Assembly: GCA_020636435.1 (NCBI GenBank)
Contig: JACJXX010000001.1
Span: 2,931,001-2,995,000, forward strand
Origin: Lewinellaceae bacterium
GTDB taxonomy: Bacteria > Bacteroidota > Bacteroidia > Chitinophagales > Saprospiraceae
Reading direction: 5' to 3'
Length of the DNA: 64,000 nucleotides
The number at the start of each line of letters is the position of its first letter. The stretch's first letter is position 1. The position numbers were made by a program, and so were the translations under genes. Positions 29,678 through 39,200 of the stretch are shown piece by piece. The notes under the pieces are model-generated. The model was not told the origin of the DNA. It ran no database searches and was given only the letters and a program-made list of their open reading frames with translations.

Positions 29678-29724
29678 AAAAACAGACAAGGCCCATTTGC
29701 CGCATAGCAGCCTTGTCTGTTTTT
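29678..29724 (+). terminator. Rho-independent terminator of the adhesin gene
   Basis: Perfect 15-bp arms (AAAAACAGACAAGGC and its complement) with a 17-nt loop, running into a T7 tract at 29720-29726, about 80 nt after the adhesin stop codon. Confidence 0.85.
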
Positions 29725-29736
29725 TTATACTTGGTT

Positions 29737-29820
29737 GCAATAGGTTTTGTGAATTAGCCCTCCCCACCCCTCAAATCCGCTCAAGGGGAAGTCCACCCAC
29801 AAATGCACAAAACCTATTGC
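29737..29820. repeat. Short dispersed element with 15-bp inverted ends
   Basis: GCAATAGGTTTTGTG at 29737-29751 and its perfect complement at 29806-29820 bound 84 bp. GAGTATAAATGA follows just outside. The same end occurs at 45798, and the matching other end plus AGTATAAATGA occurs at 46317-46345, where the copy has been expanded by other DNA. The gap 29821-29985 shows nothing else. Confidence 0.65.
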
Positions 29821-29985
29821 CGTTGAGTATAAATGAATTATGATTTGAGGGGTGGGCATAATGGGTTTTTAAATACAAATTCCACCCCCCGTGGATCAAA
29901 GCCCTAAATTGGCATCATGCCACCCCTCAATTATGTATTTTAGCGGCACCTGGATTAAAACCAAATTCAAACAACTTCTGAGACG

Positions 29986-30858
29986 ATGAAACAAATAACC
30001 TTCCTCTTTCTTATTCTGACAGCCACTCTTTTTTCCTGCCAGCCTCCCGTTGGAGGGCCGATTGAAGGTACCTACTGGAAACTCGTTTATATGAACGGAG
30101 AGCTTCCGGAAGGGGTGGAAGCGAGCGCTGTTTTTAAAGATGGCAAAGTTGCCGGCAAAGGCATCTGCAACCGCTATTTCGCCGACTACGAGATCGACGG
30201 CGGCAACCTGAAGATCGGCCCGGTAGGCGCTACCAAAATGCTGTGCCCGGATAACGCGGCCCTGGAGAGCCAGTATTTCGGCATTCTGCCCCAAGCGCAA
30301 ACTTTTTCTGTGAAAGGGGAAACGCTGAGCATAACCTGCGAGGGGGCGAAACTGCGCTTTGTGAAGGGAGAGGAAGACCATACAACCACCCAGATGGAGG
30401 AAGAGCCGGCGAAGGCGGAACCTTTTCCCTATGGCGTGTCAAGGATTTCCTTTGCCGGGGCGGGTGCGGCGCCTACCGCCCTGTACGGCACCCTGGAACT
30501 GGAGGCTGGCTACGAAACCCTTAGCCCCCTTCAGAAAGGACTGATGTTTTCCCTCTCCAGGGCCCAATGCGACCACTACAACCAACCCGGCTTCGCCGTT
30601 TACCTCAATGTGCTGACGGCAAACCGGGTATTCCTCGGGGAATATGAGCTGCTTTGCAGCCGCGTCGATTCCGTCTTCGAGGTGCTGGGGGCAGCAGGCA
30701 AGGCGTACGCGGAGGTCGAATACCGGGGCAATCCGGATACGCTGGCGGTGCCTTTATTGCCCCTGGAGGGCAGCAAAATTGAACAGTTTAAAAACCTGTC
30801 GGCAGATATCCAGCCACAGGCTATTGGGGAGCTTAAGCCGGGCGATAAGATGGAATGA
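29986..30858 (+). CDS. META-domain lipoprotein
   Basis: 290 residues. A lipobox at LFSC follows a short hydrophobic signal, so the protein is probably lipid-anchored. Residues ~25-125 form a META/HslJ-like domain (GTYWKLVYMNGE, GICNRYFADYEIDGG, ATKMLCPDNAALESQYFGIL). The C-terminal ~150 residues have no recognised fold and look beta-rich. META domains occur in stress-linked envelope lipoproteins; the function here is unknown. Confidence 0.8.
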   Translation: MKQITFLFLILTATLFSCQPPVGGPIEGTYWKLVYMNGELPEGVEASAVFKDGKVAGKGICNRYFADYEIDGGNLKIGPVGATKMLCPDNAALESQYFGILPQAQTFSVKGETLSITCEGAKLRFVKGEEDHTTTQMEEEPAKAEPFPYGVSRISFAGAGAAPTALYGTLELEAGYETLSPLQKGLMFSLSRAQCDHYNQPGFAVYLNVLTANRVFLGEYELLCSRVDSVFEVLGAAGKAYAEVEYRGNPDTLAVPLLPLEGSKIEQFKNLSADIQPQAIGELKPGDKME

Positions 30859-31129
30859 AAGCCCACTGAAGGGAAATCATTTCCCCAAAAACCAACTATT
30901 TCGCCCCCTGCCCTTTCCTTTTTCCTCAATATTTAGTATTTTTATCCAATCCACTCGCATACGATCCATCCTTTCCAATCCAATTTTCCTTGATCAGGCT
31001 TCTGCATGCATAGTCTGCGCGGCACTATTGTTGCCGGCATCCCCCCCTTATTGATATTGCTTCCTGCACTGCTGGCATTTGTTGAGCTGTGCATGTATGT
31101 TGTAAAGGCAAGCGGCCGTACAAGAGCCG

Positions 31130-31242
31130 GGGTATCCGTCTAAAGCTGGACAGAAGGCGCCAGGGTTATGTACGGCGTACGGACATAATGGGAACCTTTG
31201 AGTGTTCGATGTACGACGCTGTCCAACCTTAGAAGAGTAGCC
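31130..31242. mobile_element. Family A small inverted-repeat element, copy 2
   Basis: 113 bp, left end GGGTATCCGTCTAAAGCTGG and right end (complement) GGCTACTCTTCTAAGGTTGG. It is flanked by exact 8-bp duplications AAGAGCCG at 31122-31129 and 31243-31250. Its right end matches the left end of copy 1 (GCTACCGTTCTAATGTTGG) at almost all positions. It lies in the 30859-31314 gap, which has no gene. Confidence 0.85.
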
Positions 31243-31257
31243 AAGAGCCGCACTTAC

Positions 31258-31293
31258 TTTTACACATTTACACGCCCCAGCAAATGCCCAGCA
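31258..31293 (+). promoter_or_regulatory. Leader motif shared with the gene at 40810
   Basis: TTTTACACATTTACACG followed by CCCCAGCAAATGCCCAGC lies just upstream of the ATG at 31315. TTTTACACAGCCCAGCAAAT plus ATCCAGC lies at 40709-40735 upstream of the next large surface protein. It could be a shared regulatory leader or a repeat remnant. Confidence 0.3.
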
Positions 31294-31314
31294 GTACCAT
31301 AAAACCCTAAACCC

Positions 31315-33210
31315 ATGAAAAAATTGAGGAAACACACAAAACTACTGTTAGCCCTTATCCTTTCGGCCTCATTGTGCGGGACGGCAACAACCCAGGAATT
31401 TGAACAACTGCTTCAGGAAGTCGATGTGGAAAACATTCTGCTCCAGGCCAGGCAGGAAGGCTTTATCAAAAACTACATCACCAGCCTGTTTCAGGATTTT
31501 AAAAGCGGAGAGCCGTTTGCCATGCAGGGCGCCCTGGCTTTCAGTTCCAGGTCGTATCAGGCGTTCGGCGCCGCCAACCGCCAGAACCCGTTTGCTGCCA
31601 CCATCAACGCCAACGTCAATATTTCGGTATACGACAAGTTGAACATCCCCATATCGGCGCTGGTTTCCAAGCAGAGTACCCGGTCCCATTATCCCAGTTG
31701 GAGACTGGTCAGGGGCCTGATAGATGGGAAGCTGGAAGAGGCCCGCCACCGGCTGGTCCGTTTCGGCGCCAGCCCCTCCTATAAGTGGATACGCCTGCAC
31801 GGCGGGCACCGGTCGATGACTTTTTCGGAATTCACGCTCTCTCAGCTCAACTTCCTGGGCGGCGGCATGGAACTGACGCCCGGGCGGCTGCGCCTCGCCG
31901 CTGTATACGGCCGGCTGGCCAAGGCCCGCCCCCTGAACCTTTCGCTGAACACTCCCAACGCCCCGTCCTACCAGCGCACCGGCTATGGCATCAAAGCCGG
32001 CTGCGCCCTTGGCAAAGTAGACCCGGTAACCGGGGCCGCCAATGACTTTATCGACCTCATCCTCTTTTCCGGCAGGGATAAACCCAATTCCATTCTCCCG
32101 CCCGCAGACGGATTCGACAAGGTGCTGCCCCAGGAAAACCAGGTGCTCGGCGTCTTCCTCAAACGGACCCTTTTTGAAAAGGTCAAACTGGAACTGGAGG
32201 CAGCCAGCAGCGCCTTTGTGCCCAATGCCCGGGAAGCGGTTATCCCCGGCGCCAGTTTTCCTCATCCCGACTTCCTGTTCAGCCACCGGCAAACGGCCCA
32301 ATACCGCAGCGCCGTGCGGGGAAAAGTAGACTTCTTCGGCGACGGGTTCAGCCTGGGGCTCAACTACAACCGGGTAGAGCCGAATTTCAAATCTTTCGGC
32401 GCCTTCTACTTCGATACCGATTCGGAAGAGATTGCCGCCAGCGCCAGCCTGGCCCTTTTCAAAAACAAAGTGCTCGTCAACGCCAGCGGCGGGGTGGAAC
32501 AGCGAAACCTGTTCGGCACCTCTCCCACGACGGACGGCCGGGCCATTTATTCGGCCAGCCTGGCTTATGCCGCCGGCGCCTTTAACCTGGGGCTGGGGTA
32601 TTCCAACAACAGCAACCGGGTCACTTATCTTATATCCGACGGGCTCGATTCGCTGATCGCCCTGATCGTTACCCGGGACGCCAATTTCAACGGCAGCTAC
32701 ACGATCATCGACCGGAGTGAAAACCAGCATGCCATCAACCTGTCCGGCAGCTTTCAAAAAGTGACCGACAATTTTGACGATCCCGTTGTGCAGGGAGGAA
32801 CGCAGTTGTTCATCGGCAACCTGATCTACAGCCTTACCCTGAGCAACGGCGCCTGGAATATCGCGCCCCGCTTCAATTTCACTCAGAATGAATTACGCGG
32901 TTCCAGGGTGAACCGTTACGGCGCGGGCTGCGGGGTCAAAAAAGCATTGCTCAGAAACCACCTCTCGGCTACGCTCGATGTGAGTTACTTCACCCTGAGC
33001 CTGGGAGATAAAAATACGACTGAAACCATCGCCGCCCGCCTGGGGTCTGCTCTGGAAATCAAAAAGAGCCAGTCCATAATACTGAACGTTGGGGTGCTGA
33101 ACAATACCAACAAAGGCTTCCCCCCCAGAAAAAAATTCTCGGAACTGGTCGTCGGTCTGGGCTATTCCTATACCTTCCTGGCCGGAGCCGCCAAATCCCG
33201 GAAACGCTAA
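31315..33210 (+). CDS. Outer-membrane beta-barrel protein
   Basis: 631 residues with a signal peptide (MKKLRKHTKLLLALILSAS...). A short helical region is followed by many amphipathic strands, and the C-terminus (VVGLGYSYTFLAGAAKSRKR) resembles the last strand of a barrel with a basic tail. No plug or TonB box is visible. It lies 27 nt before the 2393-residue protein, so the two are probably expressed together and may work as a surface pair. The exact family was not recognised. Confidence 0.75.
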   Translation: MKKLRKHTKLLLALILSASLCGTATTQEFEQLLQEVDVENILLQARQEGFIKNYITSLFQDFKSGEPFAMQGALAFSSRSYQAFGAANRQNPFAATINANVNISVYDKLNIPISALVSKQSTRSHYPSWRLVRGLIDGKLEEARHRLVRFGASPSYKWIRLHGGHRSMTFSEFTLSQLNFLGGGMELTPGRLRLAAVYGRLAKARPLNLSLNTPNAPSYQRTGYGIKAGCALGKVDPVTGAANDFIDLILFSGRDKPNSILPPADGFDKVLPQENQVLGVFLKRTLFEKVKLELEAASSAFVPNAREAVIPGASFPHPDFLFSHRQTAQYRSAVRGKVDFFGDGFSLGLNYNRVEPNFKSFGAFYFDTDSEEIAASASLALFKNKVLVNASGGVEQRNLFGTSPTTDGRAIYSASLAYAAGAFNLGLGYSNNSNRVTYLISDGLDSLIALIVTRDANFNGSYTIIDRSENQHAINLSGSFQKVTDNFDDPVVQGGTQLFIGNLIYSLTLSNGAWNIAPRFNFTQNELRGSRVNRYGAGCGVKKALLRNHLSATLDVSYFTLSLGDKNTTETIAARLGSALEIKKSQSIILNVGVLNNTNKGFPPRKKFSELVVGLGYSYTFLAGAAKSRKR

Positions 33211-33237
33211 CCTTCCCTTGTATAACCTTACTGCCAA

Positions 33238-36200
33238 ATGACAAACCCAAAACAAATGAATGCTCTGGCCCGCTTAATCGCCATTTTCCTGTTTGCCGGG
33301 GTACCCTGGCTCGGTGCCCAAAATCAATATCCCGTCGACGTATCGGGCATAGCCGTGCCGCCTTACTCCCTGAACCTGGAGGAGTATGCCACGATAAGGC
33401 CCGACGGCCTGGTTTTTTTCCTCACCCTCAACGACCCGGTGGAGCCCTTCCGGGATGTTGTGCTGCGGCTGACGATTTTCAGCGACGGCGAAGAGATCAT
33501 GTTTACCGACCCTAACTTTCAGCAACTTCCCATCCGCCTGAACCAGTTTCAAACCGAGATTTTCGACGGCGCCCGCCTGGCGCCCTGGCTGCAGGGAAAG
33601 TTCCTGGCGGGTAGCCGGGGCGGGCGCGGCGGCTCCATCCTGCCGCAAGGCGCCAATCGGATTTGCCTGGAAGTGATCGACGTCCAGCGCAATGTGCCGA
33701 TCTCCGATCGCTATTGCCTGAGCGGCAATTTTCGGCTCAGCCTGCCCCCGCAGTTGCGGCTGCCGGCCAACCGTTCGGACATACCCCAAAGCCAGGCGTC
33801 CAGCCTGCTTTTCAACTGGACCCCCAAACACCTGATCTCCGGCAACCCGCCCGGGCCGGTAGCGTATACATTCACTCTCGTGGAAGTGCTGCCGGGAATC
33901 GCCAACCCCAACGACGCTTTCGAGCAGGCGTTCCCCATTTTTGAAACCACCCAACCCGCCCCCACTTTTCTTTACGCCGAGGGCCTCCCGCCTCTGGAAG
34001 CCGGCAAATGGTACGCCTGGCGCGTTCAGGCCTCGCAGTCCATGGGTTACGCCCTCTTCGAAAACGACGGCTGGAGCGAAGTTTTTTCCTTCCGCATTTA
34101 CGATGATGCGGGCGGCGCAGCAACCGATCCAACCTCCAACGGCATACTCCGAAGCGGCGCTGGCCGCAATTGCGCGCCTTTTTCCGTCGACTTCGGGCCG
34201 GTGCCGCACGGCGGGCAGCAAAGCGCCCCAATGGCCGAAGGAGAAACGATAAAGGTTGGTTTTTTCGAAATGGAAGTCACGCAGATCAATTCACAGGCCA
34301 ATGGTTATTCCGGCAAGGGGTTCGTCATCGTCCCCTTCCTGAAGTCAAAAATTAAGGCCCGCTTCCGCAATGTAAAGGTCAATGAGTGGAAACGAGCTTA
34401 CGAAATCGGCAGCGTCATCGCCGAAAAAGACAATCCTGAACTCGATTTTGACCCGGACCTGCTCAGCGGAGGGAACATCCCAAAAGTCTTTAGCCAGGCC
34501 TTCCTCGAATCGCTGACCGGTTACCTGGAAAGCCGCCGGTCGCAGGGCCGCTTCGTTTCCCGCCTCAGCGAATCGGTCTCGGCTTTGACCGGCCTTCCCC
34601 TGGTTCTGGACAAAAAAAGGCCCGATGGCCAGGCGGTGCCGCCGGTCATTGTCCTCGATCTGCGCTTAGGCGTTCGGGAAGCCAGGATGACCGCCCTATC
34701 CTTCTTGCCGGGCAGCCCCGAGGGCGAATGGATCACCTTCCTCGCTCCCCGAATTGGAATTACGCCCTTCGGGATTCAACAAGGCATAGGGCTGAACCTG
34801 ATCGAGGATGCGTTTATTCCGGCACAGGATAATATGGGGTTGCTGGCGCACGGCGAAAGTTCCCCTGCCGCCCCTTCCTCTCTGGAATGCGACTGCGAGG
34901 GATATACCACCTGGAATCCCGTTTTTTCTCTGGCATTCCAGCCTGAATTCATGATGCACGCCGACTCCGGGGGCCAGGTGGCCCTTCCGCTGACAGAAGC
35001 CAGCGGGCAACTGCCTGGCCTGATGGGATCGGTGAGCAACCTTCCGCCGGTTGCTGTGGCCGGGTTGCCTGGTTTTCGTTTTCAGGCCGGAGCCGGAGCA
35101 GTCGATTGTTCTCCCTCCGACCTGCTTCCGCAAGCAGATCAATTGCCGGCAGCCCCTGAGGAATTCAAAACAGAAGCCTGGCAAGGGGTTTATTTCCGGA
35201 ATCCCCGGGCCAGCTTGCCTCCGGAATATGACATTTCGGGAGCGGGCCAGGCGATGGCCCTGTCCGGCGAAGCCCTCTACATTGATGGCTCGGGCCTGAC
35301 CGGCCGGTTTTCCGGCGACCACCTGGCGACCTTGCAGGAAGGGCGGCTCGGAAGCTGGCCCTGCAGCATCGATCAGTTGCAACTGGATATTCGGAATAGC
35401 CGCATTTTCGATTCCAGGATTCAGGGAATGATCAAAGTGCCGGCGCTGGCGGACGCCTTCCACTTTGAAGCCAGGCTCCATCTATCCGGCCAGGACGATG
35501 AGGCTGAGATCAGGGCCAGCCCGCGAAGCCTCACCACAAGTTTGCCGATGTGGCAGGCCAGCATCAACTTGTCCGACAGCTCGCAGGTGCGGGCCCCGCT
35601 GCGCCGTTTTGATGGCGGCCGGCGGCAATTCCTCCCCGGCGCCAGCCTCTACGGGGTTATTTCCCTTGACCTTCCCGATGAGCAAATGGAAGGCTTGCTG
35701 CCGGGCGGCCAGACGGAGATCAAACGGGAATTGGAAAAAATACTGGGCACTTCCGGCCTCGGCCTCCGCCTTGAAAACCTGAAGCTCCAGGGCCTGCAGA
35801 TCAATCCCTCCGCCGAGCCGGAAAAGCGGTTCCGGTTGGATGGGTACGATGCTTCCGGCGCCACGCTGGCTATTGGCGGCAAGCCTTTTCCCTTACATTC
35901 CGTACAATTGAAGTACCGGCCCGGGGAAAACCAGGATGGAACAGCCGAGGAAATAGGGCTGGTTTTGACGGTGAAAAAGCAGAGTAGATTCGTTCACCTG
36001 ATCCTCTGGGGCGGGCGCCAGAGCGAGGGAAGCTACGGGCTTCAGCGCATAGCGGTAGAGACGGGCAAGGCAGCCTGCGATTGCGTCGGCCCGAAAGAAG
36101 CGGCGGCCAATCTCAGCAACTTTTCCCTGGAGCGGGAAGGCCGGCAGCTCTTTCTTCGCCTTCCCTTTCTGGACAACTTGCAACTGGAAATGACGAGAAA

Positions 36201-39200
36201 CACGGGCGCTCACTTGAAAGCGCTGTGGAAAGAAGGCCATGCAGGCAAAAACCTGGAGGCCGCCGATATTCAAAAACTGCTGGCCGATGCTCAGCCGGAC
36301 AATAGCCGCCGCCGTCTTCCCTACGACCTCACGCCCCACCTGCCGGCGATCCTGGGAGTGGAGAGCTACCATTTGCCCGCCGGCGCCCGCCTCATCCTGG
36401 CCAGCCTGGAAGTGGACAGAGAAAGCGCATCCGCCGGGCTCCTGCTCTACTGTGAAAAAGAAGGGCTGCCCCTGGCTTTTATCGCCGAAGGCGTGAGCAT
36501 AGGCCCCAATAGCTTTGGCCTGTCCGGCCTGGAGATGCACCTGCTGGAGGACGTCAAGAGTCGCCGCCCCACCCTGCCCGTCACCTTCCGCAAAGGCGGC
36601 CTCGCTTCCTTTTCCTGCAAAGGGCTGGAATCCTTCCGCCTGCCGGCCGTTTACGAATTTGACCCCAGCCAGTTGGCCAGAGCTGGAGAGGCGGGCGGGC
36701 AACCCCTGGCGCTGGAATTTGTAGTACAAGGCAAGGACCCCTTTGATTTTGTCGCGCCGCTGGAGGTTGACGGCGGCGCTGCGAGCTTTGCCATCCCCGG
36801 CGGCGAGGGCCAGGTTTTTCACCTGAAGAGCGGCTTTGCCGATTTCAGCGCCACCGACAGCCCTCCGGGCATGCCAGGCTCTTTTACCGGGCTCTGCTTC
36901 AAAGAGCTGGAAATGGAACTGGAGGGTTTCCAGGGCCCCGGCGACAGCCCCCTATTGATTCCCTGCCGCGATTTCTTTTTTGTTCCCGGAACGGGCCTTG
37001 GCCTGAATGGCGAAGTACGGCTGCAAGGTTTGGCCGGCGAACTGGCGCCCCTCAACTGGGGCGGTTGGCTGTTCGCCATCGACCGGTTCCGTTACCGGGT
37101 GGACAATAATACCGTAGTGCAAAGAGAAGCCAACGGGCGCCTGCGCCTTCCCCAAAGCCCCGGCTTGCCGTGGCTCCGGTACCGGCTTTCTTTCGGATAT
37201 GAGCCGGAAACGATCGAACCCGCCGCCCATCTGGCCCTCGAACGGCAGGCTTTGCGGGCCTACCTGGCGCAGGAAGGCATATCCAATTATTCGGTAGAGA
37301 TGCAATTGTCGGAAAACAAGGTTTTTCTGCCCGTCCTGATGGTGGATGGCTCGCCGGCAACGTTTGATTATTGCCTCCGGTTCGATGGATCGGAAGCGGG
37401 CATCGAAATGGACGGTTCGGGCACCGTCGGCTCTTCGTACACCAAAGAGGCCTGGGTATACCTCTACCCCGGCTCCGAAGCCGGCAGTTTCCTGGCCGGG
37501 CAGTACACCCGCCTGGGCATTGTTGCTCAGAACGGTGAACTATACCTCTCCGCCGGGCACAACGGGAACTGGGCCGCCGTAAGGGACACGACGCCACTCC
37601 CCCCTAATACCTGGCATCATGTTGCGGTGAGTTATGATGCCTCCACCCAGGAAATGCGGTTGTACCGGAACGGCGCCCTCGCCGCTTCAAGAATAGCCCC
37701 TCTGCACAGCGAAACGCAGCAGTTCGTCGGCGCCCCGCCCGGCCAGCTCAGCTTTAATGGCCGGATCAGCGAAATACGGATTTGGAATGCCCCGCGCAGC
37801 CTGGAAGAAATACGCGCCTACAGGAACCAGGAAGCCGACGCAGATGACCCTGCCCTGGCCGTTTACTACCGGCTCAGCGAAGGGCCCGGCAGCGAGGAAC
37901 TGACGGACCTGACTGGAAACGGCCACAACGCCCGGATGGCCAACATGAATCCGGAAGAAGCCTGGTCCGGCATGATCGCCCATAACACAACCGGCATCAC
38001 GGGACTGGCGCCGGCTAAGGCTTTTAGAGGCCAGAACTACGCCCTCCGGTTCGACGGGGCCGGCGGCCGCATCAGCTTGGGGCGGCGCATCAGCCTCGCC
38101 GGCCTGCCGTTTACCATCGAATGCCGGGCCAGAAGGGAAGCCTCCGGAAGAGATCAATACCTGGCCGGACAGGGGTTTGGGTCGGAAAACCAGGGACTGA
38201 ATATCGGCTTCCTCGCCGACGGGCATTTCGTTTTTGGCTTTCATCAAAACAGCCTGAAGGCAGAAGTTCCCCAAACCGATAACGACTGGCATCGCTGGGC
38301 CTGTGTTTTCGACCCGGAAGCTCCCCCCGGAACCCCCAACCGCTTCATTTACCGGGACGGCCAACTGCTGGCCAGCGACAGTTCTCCTGCCGCTTTCCAG
38401 GGACAGGGAGCATTTTTCATCGGCGCCGGGATGGGCGGCTGCCAACCCTTCAACGGCTTTATCGGCGAATTCCGCATCTGGCAGGCCGCCCGTTCGCCCG
38501 AAGAAATCCGTGGCGGTTTTACCAATCCCCTTTCCGCCTTCCAGCCTGGTTTGCTGGCGTATTACCCGATGAACGAAGGCGCCGGCAGCTTGATCCGGGA
38601 TCACAGCGGGCACGGTCACACCGGGACCCTGGAGCGGCTCGGCGCAGCCGGCAGTTGGAGCGCAGTTTCCCTGCCCGTCCCCGTTTCCGGCCGCGAGGCG
38701 CAAGCGGCCCTGGACAAACGGCTCGTAGAACTCAAGGAAAGCGCCCGCCGGGCAAAAATAACTGTTCAGGACATCTGGCATAACGAATCGCAGGTGCCGG
38801 CAGCGTTTCAAGGCGAATTCCGGGAAGCCGCCGCACTGGCTGCTCACGAGGCGGAACGCGCCATGAAACTGGTAGAGCAGATGCTGGCGCCTCAGGGAGA
38901 ACAGCTGGCTACGGAAGAAGCGATCTCCCAGGCCATCGAGGCGGCAGCGACGGCCGAGGCGTTGGCTCAGGACGCCCTGAGCCTGGCCCGGGAAGTAGCG
39001 TTCTACCCCGATCAAGGCGCCGACTATACCGCCGTTTGGGATGAAAAGGGAAAAATAACGGTCCGCTACCGCAATTACGAAACCTACCGGCGGGTGAAAC
39101 ACCTGCTGGCCACCGATGACCCATCCAGCTCGTTTCACTGGGATACCTGGTCTAAGAGCCATTATCTGATGAAATACAACCGGAGAGGCTCCGGCTGGGA

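Noticed and set aside
25260..29705. Two long minus-strand ORFs (734 and 743 codons)
   Set aside because: They are antisense to the 52-residue adhesin repeats; the repeat period keeps that frame open. The plus-strand frame has the CDS repeats and the T9SS tail.
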